This document shows positions 7,080 to 16,002 of a DNA stretch of 64,000 bases, one piece after another. The stretch covers positions 124,001 to 188,000 of the forward strand of contig NZ_BAABKM010000004.1 in NCBI RefSeq assembly GCF_039543825.1, read 5' to 3'. The DNA is from Nocardioides conyzicola (GTDB lineage: Bacteria; Actinomycetota; Actinomycetes; Propionibacteriales; Nocardioidaceae). Every line of letters begins with the position of its first letter. Positions within the stretch are counted from its first letter, which is position 1. The position numbers were made by a program, and so were the translations under genes. A model generated the notes under the pieces. That model ran no database searches and was not told the origin of the DNA. It saw only the letters and a program-made list of their open reading frames with translations.

Positions 7080-8747
7080 GTGAGCACCGACCTGCGCCCC
7101 ACCGCCGCGACCGCTGGCGGCAGGGCGACGTCCTCGGACTGGTGGCGGACGGCGGCGATCTACCAGGTCTACCCACGCAGCTTCGCCGACGCGAACGGCG
7201 ACGGCACCGGCGACCTGGCGGGCGTCCGCTCCCGGCTCCCCTACCTGGCCGAGCTCGGGGTCGACGCCATCTGGTTCACGCCCTGGTACCCCTCGCCGAT
7301 GGCCGACGGCGGGTACGACGTCGCCGACTACCGCTCGATCGACCCGCTCTTCGGCGACCTCGCCGAGGCGGAGGGCCTCATCCGCGACGCCCTCGCCGTC
7401 GGCATCCGCACCATCATCGACGTGGTCCCCAACCACGTGTCCGACCGGCACGCGTGGTTCCAGGCGGCGCTCGAGGCGGGGCCGGGCTCGCCCGAGCGCG
7501 AGCGGTTCTGGTTCCGCGACGGAAGCGGCGAGCACGGCGAGCTCGTGCCCAACGGCTGGGAGTCGGAGTTCGGCGGGCCGGCCTGGTCCCGGGTCACGGC
7601 GCCCGACGGCACGCCCGAGCAGTGGTACCTCCACCTCTTCGCGCCCGGCCAGCCCGACCTCAACTGGGGCCACCACGACGTCGTCCGCGAGCACGAGCAG
7701 ATCCTGCGCTTCTGGTTCGACCGCGGCGTCGCCGGCATCCGGATCGACTCCGCGGCCCTGCTGGCCAAGGACGCCTCGCTGCCCGACGTGCTCGCGGACC
7801 ACGACCCCGGCGAGCACCCGTACGTCGACCGCGAGGAGCTCCAGGACATCTACCGGGGCTGGCGCCGGATCGCCGACACCTACGGCCCGGACCGCATCCT
7901 GATCGGCGAGATCTGGCTCCCCGACGCGGAGCGGTTCGCCCGCTACCTGCGACCCGGGGTGCTGCACTCGGCCTTCAACTTCGGCTTCATGACCTCCCCC
8001 TGGGACGCCGCCGCGCTGCGCCGGTCCATCGAGGAGACCCTCGACGTGCACGACAGCGTCGGGGCGCCGGCGACCTGGGTCCTGTCCAACCACGACGTGA
8101 CCCGGCCGGTGACGCGCTACGGCCGTGCGGACACCTCTTTCGCGTTCGAGACCAAGCGCTTCGACACCCCGACCGACCTCGCCCTCGGGCACCGGCGGGC
8201 GCGGGCCGCGGCACTGCTCGCGATGGCGCTGCCCGGCGCCTACTACCTCTACCAGGGCGAGGAGCTCGGCCTCCCCGAGGTCGAGGACATCCCTGCCGAG
8301 CGCATCGACGACCCGATGCACGCCCGTTCGGGTGGCGTCGACCCCGGCCGGGACGGCTGTCGCGTGCCGCTCCCGTGGTCGGGGGACGCGCCGCCGTACG
8401 GCTTCAGCCCGGTGCCGGTCGAGCCCTGGCTCCCCCAGCCCGGCACCTGGGCGGGGCTGACCGCCGCCGCCGAGGCCGCCGACCCCGGCTCGATGCTCGC
8501 CCTCTACCGAGCGGCGCTGCGGATCCGCCGCGACGACCCCGACCTCGGGTACGGCGGGCTGACCTGGATCGACCTCGGCCCCGACGTCATCGCCTTCCGC
8601 CGGGGCGACGACTTCGCGTCGGTGACGAACTTCTCGGGCGGTCCGGTCGACCTGCCGACGCCGGCGCAGACCTGGCTCGCCAGCGTGCCGCTGGAAGGAG
8701 GACGACTGCCCACGGACGCCACTGCCTGGCTCCGGCTCGACAGCTAG
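7080..8747 (+). CDS. GH13 alpha-glucosidase (oligo-1,6-glucosidase type)
   Basis: A 555-residue cytoplasmic GH13 enzyme. Region signatures: WWRTAAIYQVYPRSFADANG near the start, DVVPNHVSDRH (region I), GIRIDSAALL with the catalytic Asp (region II), LIGEIWLPD with the acid/base Glu (region III) and LSNHDVTRPVTRYG with the stabilising Asp (region IV). The QVYPRSF and YQGEELGLPEVED segments place it with alpha-glucosidases and oligo-1,6-glucosidases rather than amylases. It should hydrolyse imported maltose, isomaltose or similar sugars to glucose. Start GTG at 7080. It is the first gene of the operon with the sugar-binding protein 29 bases later. Confidence 0.9.
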   Translation: MSTDLRPTAATAGGRATSSDWWRTAAIYQVYPRSFADANGDGTGDLAGVRSRLPYLAELGVDAIWFTPWYPSPMADGGYDVADYRSIDPLFGDLAEAEGLIRDALAVGIRTIIDVVPNHVSDRHAWFQAALEAGPGSPERERFWFRDGSGEHGELVPNGWESEFGGPAWSRVTAPDGTPEQWYLHLFAPGQPDLNWGHHDVVREHEQILRFWFDRGVAGIRIDSAALLAKDASLPDVLADHDPGEHPYVDREELQDIYRGWRRIADTYGPDRILIGEIWLPDAERFARYLRPGVLHSAFNFGFMTSPWDAAALRRSIEETLDVHDSVGAPATWVLSNHDVTRPVTRYGRADTSFAFETKRFDTPTDLALGHRRARAAALLAMALPGAYYLYQGEELGLPEVEDIPAERIDDPMHARSGGVDPGRDGCRVPLPWSGDAPPYGFSPVPVEPWLPQPGTWAGLTAAAEAADPGSMLALYRAALRIRRDDPDLGYGGLTWIDLGPDVIAFRRGDDFASVTNFSGGPVDLPTPAQTWLASVPLEGGRLPTDATAWLRLDS

Positions 8748-8776
8748 ACCCCGATCAAGCCAACCAAGGAGAAACC

Positions 8777-10147
8777 ATGAGGATCCACCGACGGCGCGGG
8801 CTCACCGCGCTGGCGACCATCGCCTCCCTCGCCTCCGTCTCCGTGCTCGCCGCGGCGTGCGGCAGCGACAGCGACGGCGAGAGCAGCGGCAAGGTGACCA
8901 TCACCGTCGAGGGCTGGCGCCCGGGTGACGAGCAGGGCACCATCGACGCCGTCAAGAAGCAGGCCGCGGCCTTCACCAAGGAGCACCCCGACATCGTCGT
9001 CAAGCCGATCGAGTGGGAGTGGAACGCCGAGACGTTCTCGACCCAGCTCGCCGGCAACCAGCTGCCGACGACCTTCCGGGTGCCGTTCACCGACACCAAG
9101 GGGCTCGCCGAGCGCAAGCAGATCGCCGACGTCACCGAGTACGTCGACAAGCTGCCCTACGCCGAGGACTTCAACCCGAGCGTGCTCGCCGCCGCCCAGG
9201 GCACCGACGGCAAGATCTACGGCCTGCCGACCGACGTGTACGGCGTCGGCCTGCACTACAACCGCGACCTGTTCGAGAAGGCGGGGCTCGACCCCGACTC
9301 CCCGCCGACCACGTGGGCCGACGTACGCGCCGACGCCAAGGCGATCGCCGACAAGACCGGCCAGGCCGGCTACGTCCAGATGAGCACCAACAACACGGGC
9401 GGCTGGATGCTGACGACGCTCACCTACGCGCTGGGCGGCCGCATGGAGTCCGACGACGGCACCACGGCGACCATCGACAACGACGCCACCGCCGAGGGCC
9501 TGCAGATGCTCCACGACATGCGGTGGACCGACGAGTCGATGGGCAAGAACACCAGCTTCGAGTGGGGCACCGTCAACGAGGCGTTCGCGGCCGGCAAGGT
9601 CGGCATGTACATGTCGGGATCCGACGTCTACAACGCGCTGGTCACGACCAACCAGGTCAACCCGGACAGCTACGGCCTCGCCGTGCTCCCCCTGTCGGAC
9701 TCCTCCGACGCCGGCATCCTCGGCGGTGGCTCGGTCGCGGCGGTCTCCGCCAAGGCCACGCCCGCCGAGCAGGAGGCCGCGGTGCTGTGGAACGACTTCT
9801 ACCGGGAGAGCAAGAACTACGACCCCGACGTGGCCGTCGCCGACGCCGAGGTGCTCAAGGAGTCCGACCAGCCGATCGGGACGCCGACGCTGCCGATCTT
9901 CGACGAGGCCACCTGGCAGAAGGTCCAGGACGCGATCGCGCCGTACGTCAACGTGCCGCGTGACCAGATGACGTCCTTCACCGACGGCGTCTTCGACCAG
10001 AGCCTGATCGCCGAGCCCCCGGCGCACACCCAGGAGGTGTACGCGATCCTCGACGCCGCCGTGCAGAAGGTGCTGACGGACGAGAACGCCGACATCGACG
10101 CCCTGCTGGCCGACGCCAACGAGAAGGCCCAGGCCCTCCTCGGCTGA
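8777..10147 (+). CDS. Sugar ABC transporter substrate-binding lipoprotein (alpha-glucoside type)
   Basis: A 456-residue family 1 extracellular solute-binding protein. The N-terminus has RRR, a hydrophobic core and a lipobox LAAAC followed by GSDSDGESS, so it is lipid-anchored. The mature part has the usual MalE-like segments, for example ITVEGWRPGDEQG, the sugar-contact region GLPTDVYGVGLHYNRDLFEKAG and AGKVGMYMSGSDVY. It is preceded by a strong ribosome site (AAGGAGAAACC). Between an alpha-glucosidase and two MalF/MalG-type permeases it should bind an alpha-glucoside. A 15-bp stem-loop follows the stop and probably stabilises this transcript segment. Confidence 0.92.
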   Translation: MRIHRRRGLTALATIASLASVSVLAAACGSDSDGESSGKVTITVEGWRPGDEQGTIDAVKKQAAAFTKEHPDIVVKPIEWEWNAETFSTQLAGNQLPTTFRVPFTDTKGLAERKQIADVTEYVDKLPYAEDFNPSVLAAAQGTDGKIYGLPTDVYGVGLHYNRDLFEKAGLDPDSPPTTWADVRADAKAIADKTGQAGYVQMSTNNTGGWMLTTLTYALGGRMESDDGTTATIDNDATAEGLQMLHDMRWTDESMGKNTSFEWGTVNEAFAAGKVGMYMSGSDVYNALVTTNQVNPDSYGLAVLPLSDSSDAGILGGGSVAAVSAKATPAEQEAAVLWNDFYRESKNYDPDVAVADAEVLKESDQPIGTPTLPIFDEATWQKVQDAIAPYVNVPRDQMTSFTDGVFDQSLIAEPPAHTQEVYAILDAAVQKVLTDENADIDALLADANEKAQALLG

Positions 10148-10154
10148 CCGGTCC

Positions 10155-10194
10155 GGGCCGGCCGGTCTCCCTCCTCGACGAGACCGGCCGGCCC
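10155..10194 (+). terminator. 15-bp stem-loop between binding-protein and permease genes
   Basis: GGGCCGGCCGGTCTC (10155-10169) pairs perfectly with the sequence at 10180-10194 across a 10-nt loop. There is no T-tract and the downstream permeases are co-oriented, so it is better read as an attenuator or mRNA-stabilising element than a full terminator. This gives more binding protein than permease, as in many sugar ABC operons. Confidence 0.6.
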
Positions 10195-10228
10195 CGACCC
10201 CCGTCCGACCCCACCTCGGAAAGCGACC

Positions 10229-11125
10229 ATGACCGCGCTCCTCGCCAGACTGCCCCGCCGGGTCCCCCTCGGGCCGATCGTCTTCCTGCTGCCGATGCTG
10301 CTGGTCTTCGGTCTCTTCTCGTGGTGGCCGATCGTCCGCTCGTTCGTGATGAGCGTGCAGCAGACCAACCTCGTCACGCCGGCGGAGTTCGTCGGCCTCG
10401 ACAACTTCCGGGCGGTGCTCGACGACCCGCTGCTGGCGACCGCGGTGCAGAACACGGCCTGGTTCGCCGTGCTCGCCCTGGTCATCGGCTACCCGGTGCC
10501 GCTGGTGCTCGCGGTGGTGATGAGCGACGTACGCCGCGCCCGCGGCCTCTACTCCCTCCTCGCCTACCTGCCGGTGGTCGTGCCGCCCGCCGTCGCCGTG
10601 CTGCTGTGGCGGTTCTTCTACGACGCGGAGCCGACCGGCGTCTTCAACACGATCCTCGGCTGGGTCGGGCTCGGACCCGTGCCCTGGCTGGAGGACCCGA
10701 GCTGGGCGATGCCCTCGCTCGTCCTCGAGGCGACCTGGGCCGCGGCCGGAGGCACCGTGATCATCTACCTGGCGGCCCTCGTCTCGGTGCCGCCCGAGCT
10801 CTACGACGCGGCCGAGGCGGACGGCGCCGGCATCCTGGCCAAGGTCTGGCACGTGACGCTCCCGCACCTGCGCGGCATCATGCTGATCACCCTGATCCTG
10901 CAGATCATCGGGACGTCCCAGGTCTTCCTGGAGCCCTACCTCTTCACCGACGGCGGGCCGGACAACGCCACCCTGACGGTGCTCCTGCTCGTCTACGACT
11001 ACGCGTTCGCCAACACCACCGGCGGCGACTACGGCAAGGCGACCGCGCTCAGCCTGATGCTCGCGGGCGGTCTCGCGGTGCTGTCGGTCGTCTACTTCCG
11101 GGTGACCCGGAGGTGGGCCGAGTGA
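10229..11125 (+). CDS. Sugar ABC transporter permease, MalF type
   Basis: A 298-residue inner-membrane permease with six predicted helices, the first at about residues 14-34 (PIVFLLPMLLVFGLFSWWPI). The cytoplasmic EAA loop is present as PPELYDAAEADGAGILAKVW, which contacts the ATPase. Its end overlaps the next permease start (GTGA). No ATP-binding gene follows, so a shared ATPase of the MsiK type encoded elsewhere should energise the importer; that is usual for actinobacterial alpha-glucoside importers. Confidence 0.92.
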   Translation: MTALLARLPRRVPLGPIVFLLPMLLVFGLFSWWPIVRSFVMSVQQTNLVTPAEFVGLDNFRAVLDDPLLATAVQNTAWFAVLALVIGYPVPLVLAVVMSDVRRARGLYSLLAYLPVVVPPAVAVLLWRFFYDAEPTGVFNTILGWVGLGPVPWLEDPSWAMPSLVLEATWAAAGGTVIIYLAALVSVPPELYDAAEADGAGILAKVWHVTLPHLRGIMLITLILQIIGTSQVFLEPYLFTDGGPDNATLTVLLLVYDYAFANTTGGDYGKATALSLMLAGGLAVLSVVYFRVTRRWAE

Positions 11126-12039
11126 GCACCGGGCCGCGCCTCCGGCGACGTCGTACGCCGTCCGGCGAGTCCCGCACCATCACGTCGGCCTTCGAGCGCC
11201 GACGGCCGGGCACCCGCCTCGCCCGCACCCTGCTCAACGGTGGGCTGCTGCTGTTCCTCGTCATCGCGTGCCTCGGCCCGATCCTGTGGCTGGCGAAGTC
11301 GGCGATCACCCCGACCCAGGACACGCTGCGCTACCCGCTGGCGCTGTGGCCCCACGGGACGGACTGGGAGAACCTGCGGACCGCCTGGGTCGAGATCGAC
11401 CTCAAGCTCTACTTCTGGAACACGGTCGTCATCGCGCTCGGGTCGTGGGCGACCCAGATGACCGTGGCGGTGACCGCGGGCTACGCGTTGTCGATCCTGC
11501 GTCCGCGAGGCAGCCGCGTCCTGTACGGCCTGGTGCTCGCCACGATGTTCGTGCCCGCGGTCGTCCTGCTGGTGCCGCTCTACCTGACGGTGCTCGACCT
11601 GCCGTTCACGCACTGGAACCTGGTCAACACCTACTGGGGCGCGTTCCTCCCGGCCGGCGCCAGCGCGTTCAACGTGGCCCTGGTCAAGCGGTTCTTCGAC
11701 AACCTCCCGCGCGAGGTGATCGACGCGGCCCGGGTCGACGGCTGCGGCGACTTCCGGCTCTTCCTCCACATCGTGCTGCCGATGTCGCGCCCGGTGCTCG
11801 GGGTGGTCTCCGTCTTCGCCGTGCTGGCCGCCTGGAAGGACTTCGTCTGGCCGCTCGTGGTGCTGCCCGACCCGGCGAAGCAGCCGCTCTCGGTCCGGCT
11901 CCCCCGCCTCGCCGCCGTGACCGAGCTGGACGTCGTCCTGGCCGCCCTGCTGATCTCGTGCGCCCTGCCGATCGCCTTCTTCCTGGTCTTCCAGCGGCTC
12001 TTCCTGCGCGGCGGGCTGGAGGGAGCGGTCAAGGGTTGA
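11122..12039 (+). CDS. Sugar ABC transporter permease, MalG type
   Basis: A 305-residue permease starting at GTG 11122, overlapping the previous stop by 4 bases. An Arg-rich cytoplasmic leader of ~35 residues precedes the first helix ([20 protein letters not shown]). The EAA loop reads [20 protein letters not shown]. It completes the heterodimeric channel with the MalF-type partner. A longer upstream reading in the same frame is out of phase with the partner and has no family support. A 70-base gap separates it from catalase, so this is the end of the sugar operon. Confidence 0.92.
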   Translation: MSTGPRLRRRRTPSGESRTITSAFERRRPGTRLARTLLNGGLLLFLVIACLGPILWLAKSAITPTQDTLRYPLALWPHGTDWENLRTAWVEIDLKLYFWNTVVIALGSWATQMTVAVTAGYALSILRPRGSRVLYGLVLATMFVPAVVLLVPLYLTVLDLPFTHWNLVNTYWGAFLPAGASAFNVALVKRFFDNLPREVIDAARVDGCGDFRLFLHIVLPMSRPVLGVVSVFAVLAAWKDFVWPLVVLPDPAKQPLSVRLPRLAAVTELDVVLAALLISCALPIAFFLVFQRLFLRGGLEGAVKG

Positions 12040-12109
12040 TTCCGGGGGTAGCAGGTCGGAGAGTGGGTACGCGGTAGACGTATCCACCCGCGAACCCAGG
12101 AGCCACGAC

Positions 12110-13699
12110 ATGCCTGACCTGCCCCAGCCGAACGACGGCACCTCGATCGCGACGGCTCCCTCGGACGAGGCGCAGCTCGGATCGACCACCGACACCGGTG
12201 CTCCGGCACCCAGCGACCGCAACTCGTTGACGGTCGGGCCGGACGGTCCGATCGTGCTGCACGACGTGCACTTCCTCAACCAGATGGCGCACTTCAACCG
12301 CGAGCGCGTGCCCGAGCGCAACGTGCACGCCAAGGGCTCCGGCGCCTTCGGCGAGTTCGAGACGACCGAGGACGTGTCGGCGTACACGAAGGCCGCGCTC
12401 TTCCAGCCCGGCGTGAAGACCGAGATGCTCGCCCGGTTCTCGACCGTCGCCGGTGAGATGGGCTCGCCCGACACCTGGCGCGACCCGCGCGGCTTCGCGC
12501 TGAAGTTCTACACGTCCGAGGGCAACTACGACCTCGTCGGCAACAACACCCCGGTCTTCTTCATCCGCGACACCATGAAGTTCCCGCACTTCATCCGCTC
12601 CCAGAAGCGCCGCGGCGGCTCCGGCCTGCGCGACAACAACATGCAGTGGGACTTCTGGAGCCTCAACCCGGAGTCGGCCCACCAGGTGACCTACCTGATG
12701 GGCGATCGCGGCATCCCGAAGTCGTACCGGCACATGAACGGCTACGGCTCGCACACCTACCTGTGGATCAACGCCGCCGGCGAGAAGCACTGGGTGAAGT
12801 ACCACTTCCACACCGACCAGGGCGTCGAGGGCCTCACCGACGAGGACGCCACCCGGATCGCCGGCGAGGACGCCGACTTCCACCGCCGCGACCTCTACGA
12901 GACGATCGCGAAGGGCGACTTCCCGTCGTGGACGCTGTCGATCCAGGCGATGCCGTACGACGACGCGAAGACCTACCGGATCAACCCGTTCGACCTCACC
13001 AAGATCTGGCCGCACAGCGACTACCCGCTGATCAAGGTCGGCACGATGACGCTCAACCGCAACCCGGACAACTTCTTCGCGCAGATCGAGCAGGCGGCGT
13101 TCGAGCCATCCGCGCTGGTCCCGGGGATCGGCTTCTCGCCCGACAAGATGCTGCTGGGCCGCGCGTTCTCGTACGCCGACACGCACCGCCACCGGATCGG
13201 TCCCAACTACCTGCAGCTGCCGGTCAACCGCCCCAAGGTCGAGGTGAACACCTACACCCAGGACGGGGCGATGGCCTACGAGCACCGCGGCGACGACCCG
13301 GTCTACGCACCCAACTCCTTCGGCCGCGGGTACGCCGACCAGGTCGGAGAGGTCGACCCCGGCTGGGAGACCGACGGCGCGATGGTCCGCCAGGCGTACA
13401 CGCTGCGCGCGGACGACGACGACTTCGCGCAGGCCGGCACCCTGGTGCGGGAGGTCTGGGACGACGAGATCCGGGCCAACTTCGTGAAGACCGTCGCCGG
13501 CCACCTGCTCGGTGGCGTCGAGGGTGACGTGCTCGAGCGGGCGTTCCAGTACTGGCGCAACGTCGACGCCGACACCGCCAAGCAGATCGAGGAGCTCGTC
13601 CGAGCCGACGCCGACCTGGGCGCCCCGGGAGCCCAGGACGACCAGGCCAAGGCGGACGCCGCCGACCCGGTCGGGGAGACGGACACCCACGCGGGCTAG
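12110..13699 (+). CDS. katA: Monofunctional heme catalase
   Basis: A 529-residue clade-type catalase that decomposes hydrogen peroxide. The catalytic His lies at about residue 73 ([15 protein letters not shown]), the Asn near 146 ([12 protein letters not shown]), and the proximal heme Tyr near 355 ([17 protein letters not shown]). The length fits a small-subunit catalase with an N-terminal extension of ~40 residues and an acidic Ala-rich tail. A ribosome site CAGGAG precedes the ATG. No peroxide regulator such as OxyR or CatR/FurA is adjacent, so control is not visible here. Confidence 0.95.
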   Translation: MPDLPQPNDGTSIATAPSDEAQLGSTTDTGAPAPSDRNSLTVGPDGPIVLHDVHFLNQMAHFNRERVPERNVHAKGSGAFGEFETTEDVSAYTKAALFQPGVKTEMLARFSTVAGEMGSPDTWRDPRGFALKFYTSEGNYDLVGNNTPVFFIRDTMKFPHFIRSQKRRGGSGLRDNNMQWDFWSLNPESAHQVTYLMGDRGIPKSYRHMNGYGSHTYLWINAAGEKHWVKYHFHTDQGVEGLTDEDATRIAGEDADFHRRDLYETIAKGDFPSWTLSIQAMPYDDAKTYRINPFDLTKIWPHSDYPLIKVGTMTLNRNPDNFFAQIEQAAFEPSALVPGIGFSPDKMLLGRAFSYADTHRHRIGPNYLQLPVNRPKVEVNTYTQDGAMAYEHRGDDPVYAPNSFGRGYADQVGEVDPGWETDGAMVRQAYTLRADDDDFAQAGTLVREVWDDEIRANFVKTVAGHLLGGVEGDVLERAFQYWRNVDADTAKQIEELVRADADLGAPGAQDDQAKADAADPVGETDTHAG

Positions 13700-13753
13700 G
13701 CGAAACCGCCTTAAGTCGAGTGACCCGGTCGGGTTGACGAGTCGCGGCACGGG

Positions 13754-13759
13754 TACGGT
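13754..13759 (+). promoter_or_regulatory. -10 box of a leaderless promoter (amino-acid ABC operon)
   Basis: TACGGT lies six bases before the GTG at 13766. A TTGACG at 13734-13739 lies upstream, but only 14 bases away, so the -35 is uncertain. The arrangement supports GTG 13766 as the first base of the transcript. Confidence 0.55.
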
Positions 13760-13765
13760 CAGCAG

Positions 13766-15241
13766 GTGCCCCTGACCCGACCGTTGCTGCTGCTCGCCCT
13801 CGTGTGGGGCGCGCTGCTCGGCTTCGCGACCCCGTCGTACGCCGGTGACGCCCCGGCCACGCCGGTCGTCAGGGTGGGGACGGAGGGCACCTACCCGCCC
13901 TTCACCTACCGCGACCCGAAGACCAACCAGCTCACCGGCTTCGACATCGAGGTGATGAAGGCGGTCGGCGAGGAGGCGGGCTGGGACGTCCGGTTCGTGG
14001 AGGCGCCGTTCGACTCCCTCTTCCCGGCCCTGGACTCGAAGCGGATCGACGTCATCGCCAACCAGGTGACGATCAACCCCGACCGCGAGGCGCGCTACCT
14101 CTTCAGCACGCCGTACACCTACTCGCACGGCGTGATCGTGACGCAGAAGGACAACGACGACATCACCACGCTCGCCGACCTGAAGGGCCGCACGACGGCC
14201 CAGACGGCCAGCAGCAACTGGGCCGAGGTCGCACGCAAGGCCGGGGCGGACGTGAAGTACGTCCAGGACTTCGGCCCCGGCGTCGAGCTCCTGACCCAGG
14301 GGCGCGTCGATGCGATCGTCAACGACAACATCGCGGTCCTCGACTACCTCGCTACGTCCGGCACCACGGACGTCAAGATCGCCGGCGACGCAGGCGACGA
14401 GGTCCTCGAGCAGGCCCTGACCTTCCGCCAGGCGGACCCGCAGCTGCAGCAGCAGGCTGACGCCGCGCTGAAGGCCCTGGCCGACGATGGCACCCTCGCG
14501 AAGATCTCGAAGAAGTACTTCGACGCCGACGTCACCGTCAAGGAGGGGTCAGAGGACGTCAAGGTCAAGGGCTCCGACTCGCGGACCCGGTGGCAGGTCC
14601 TGACCGACACCGCTCCCAAGATGCTCGCCGGCCTGGTCAAGGGCACGATCCCGCTCACGGTGGTCAGCTTCCTGGTCGGTCTGGCCCTCGCGGTGCTGGC
14701 CGCGCTCGCCCGGCTCTCGTCGATCCGCCCCCTCGACTGGATCGCCCGCTTCTACATCTCGGTCATCCGCGGCACCCCGCTCCTGGTGCAGCTCTTCCTG
14801 GTCTTCTTCGGCCTCGGCCAGGTCGGCATCAAGCTGGACCCGTACGTCGCCGCCGGGATCGCCTTCAGCCTCAACGTCGGCGGGTACGCCGCCGAGATCG
14901 TCCGCGCCTCGATCCTCTCGGTGCCGCGCGGGCAGTACGAAGCCGCCACGGTGATCGGGATGGAGTACTGGCAGTCGATGCGACGCATCGTCCTCCCGCA
15001 GGCCGCGCGGATCGCCGTACCGCCGCTCTCCAACACGTTGCTCTCGCTGATCAAGGACACCTCGCTGGCCTCGCTGATCCTGGTGCCCGAGCTGTTCCAC
15101 GAGGCGAACATCGCGGCAGCACTCAGCACGGAGTACCTCCCTCTCTACGCACTGGCCGCGTTCTACTACTGGGTGGTCTGCTACCTGGTCACGCTGGCGC
15201 AGGCGCCCCTCGAACGACGACTGAGCAGGCACATGGCATGA
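13766..15241 (+). CDS. Amino-acid ABC transporter: fused substrate-binding protein and permease
   Basis: A 491-residue fusion. Residues 1-26 are a signal peptide ending PSYAG. Residues ~33-265 are a family 3 periplasmic-binding domain (RVGTEGTYPPFTYRDPKTNQLTGF with the ligand-binding start, then DVIANQVTINPDREARY). Residues ~290-490 are a HisM/GlnP-type permease with the first helix around LVKGTIPLTVVSFLVGLALAV and the EAA loop VPRGQYEAATVIGMEYW. The fusion tethers the binding domain to its own channel. The ATPase gene overlaps the stop by 4 bases. Polar amino acid or cystine is the likely ligand; it cannot be decided from sequence alone. Confidence 0.92.
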   Translation: MPLTRPLLLLALVWGALLGFATPSYAGDAPATPVVRVGTEGTYPPFTYRDPKTNQLTGFDIEVMKAVGEEAGWDVRFVEAPFDSLFPALDSKRIDVIANQVTINPDREARYLFSTPYTYSHGVIVTQKDNDDITTLADLKGRTTAQTASSNWAEVARKAGADVKYVQDFGPGVELLTQGRVDAIVNDNIAVLDYLATSGTTDVKIAGDAGDEVLEQALTFRQADPQLQQQADAALKALADDGTLAKISKKYFDADVTVKEGSEDVKVKGSDSRTRWQVLTDTAPKMLAGLVKGTIPLTVVSFLVGLALAVLAALARLSSIRPLDWIARFYISVIRGTPLLVQLFLVFFGLGQVGIKLDPYVAAGIAFSLNVGGYAAEIVRASILSVPRGQYEAATVIGMEYWQSMRRIVLPQAARIAVPPLSNTLLSLIKDTSLASLILVPELFHEANIAAALSTEYLPLYALAAFYYWVVCYLVTLAQAPLERRLSRHMA

Positions 15242-16002
15242 CCGACCTGATTGAGGTACGCGGGCTCGAGAAGTCCTTCGGCGACCAGCAGGTGCTGAAG
15301 GGAGTCGACTTCACGGCCACCGCCGGCACGGTCTCGGTCCTGCTCGGTCCCTCCGGGTCGGGCAAGACCACGATCCTGCGGTCGCTCAACGTGCTCGAGA
15401 CCCCGGACGCCGGGCTGGTGCGCATCAGCGACTCGTCGGTCGACTTCGGCGCCCCGCCGAAGGACAAGGCGACCTACCGTCGTGAGGTGAGGGCGCTTCG
15501 CGCCCGCAGCGGCATGGTCTTCCAGTCCCACAACCTCTTCCCGCACAAGACCGTCCTCGGCAACCTGGTCGAGGGCCCGGTCCAGGTGCAGGGCCGATCA
15601 CCCGACGAGGCCACCGAGGCCGCCCGCGCGCTGCTCGACCAGGTCGGCCTCGCCGGCCGCGAGGACGCCTACCCGGCGCAGCTCTCCGGTGGGCAGCAGC
15701 AACGCGTCGGCATCGCCCGTGCCCTCGCCCTCAACCCCGAGGTGCTGCTGCTGGACGAGCCGACCTCTGCCCTCGATCCCGAGCTCGTCGGCGAGGTCCT
15801 CGCCGTCATCCGCGACCTGGCGGACCGCAACTGGACCCTGGTCATCGTCACCCACGAGGTCCGCTTCGCCCGCGACGTCGCCGACCAGGTGCTCTTCCTC
15901 GACGGCGGTGTCGTCGCCGAGCGCGGTGGTGCCGAGGTGCTCACCGATCCCCGCGAGGAGCGCACTCAGCGCTTCCTGTCCCGGGTGCTCGACGCGGGCT
16001 AG
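15238..16002 (+). CDS. Amino-acid ABC transporter ATP-binding protein
   Basis: A 254-residue GlnQ/HisP-type ATPase. Walker A is GPSGSGKTT at about residue 39, the Q-loop VFQSHNLFPHKTVLGNL, the signature [20 protein letters not shown], Walker B VLLLDEPTSALD and the switch His VIVTHEV. It powers the fused binding-protein/permease encoded just upstream, and its ATG overlaps that stop (ATGA). It ends convergently with the FAD oxidoreductase gene: the two TAG stops share the tetranucleotide CTAG, so the coding regions overlap by 4 bases. Confidence 0.95.
   Translation: MTDLIEVRGLEKSFGDQQVLKGVDFTATAGTVSVLLGPSGSGKTTILRSLNVLETPDAGLVRISDSSVDFGAPPKDKATYRREVRALRARSGMVFQSHNLFPHKTVLGNLVEGPVQVQGRSPDEATEAARALLDQVGLAGREDAYPAQLSGGQQQRVGIARALALNPEVLLLDEPTSALDPELVGEVLAVIRDLADRNWTLVIVTHEVRFARDVADQVLFLDGGVVAERGGAEVLTDPREERTQRFLSRVLDAG

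Noticed and set aside
6992..8776. Upstream extension of the sugar-binding protein frame through the glucosidase gene
   Set aside because: The extension is out of frame with a well-supported GH13 gene; the lipoprotein signal peptide and ribosome site fix the start at 8777.
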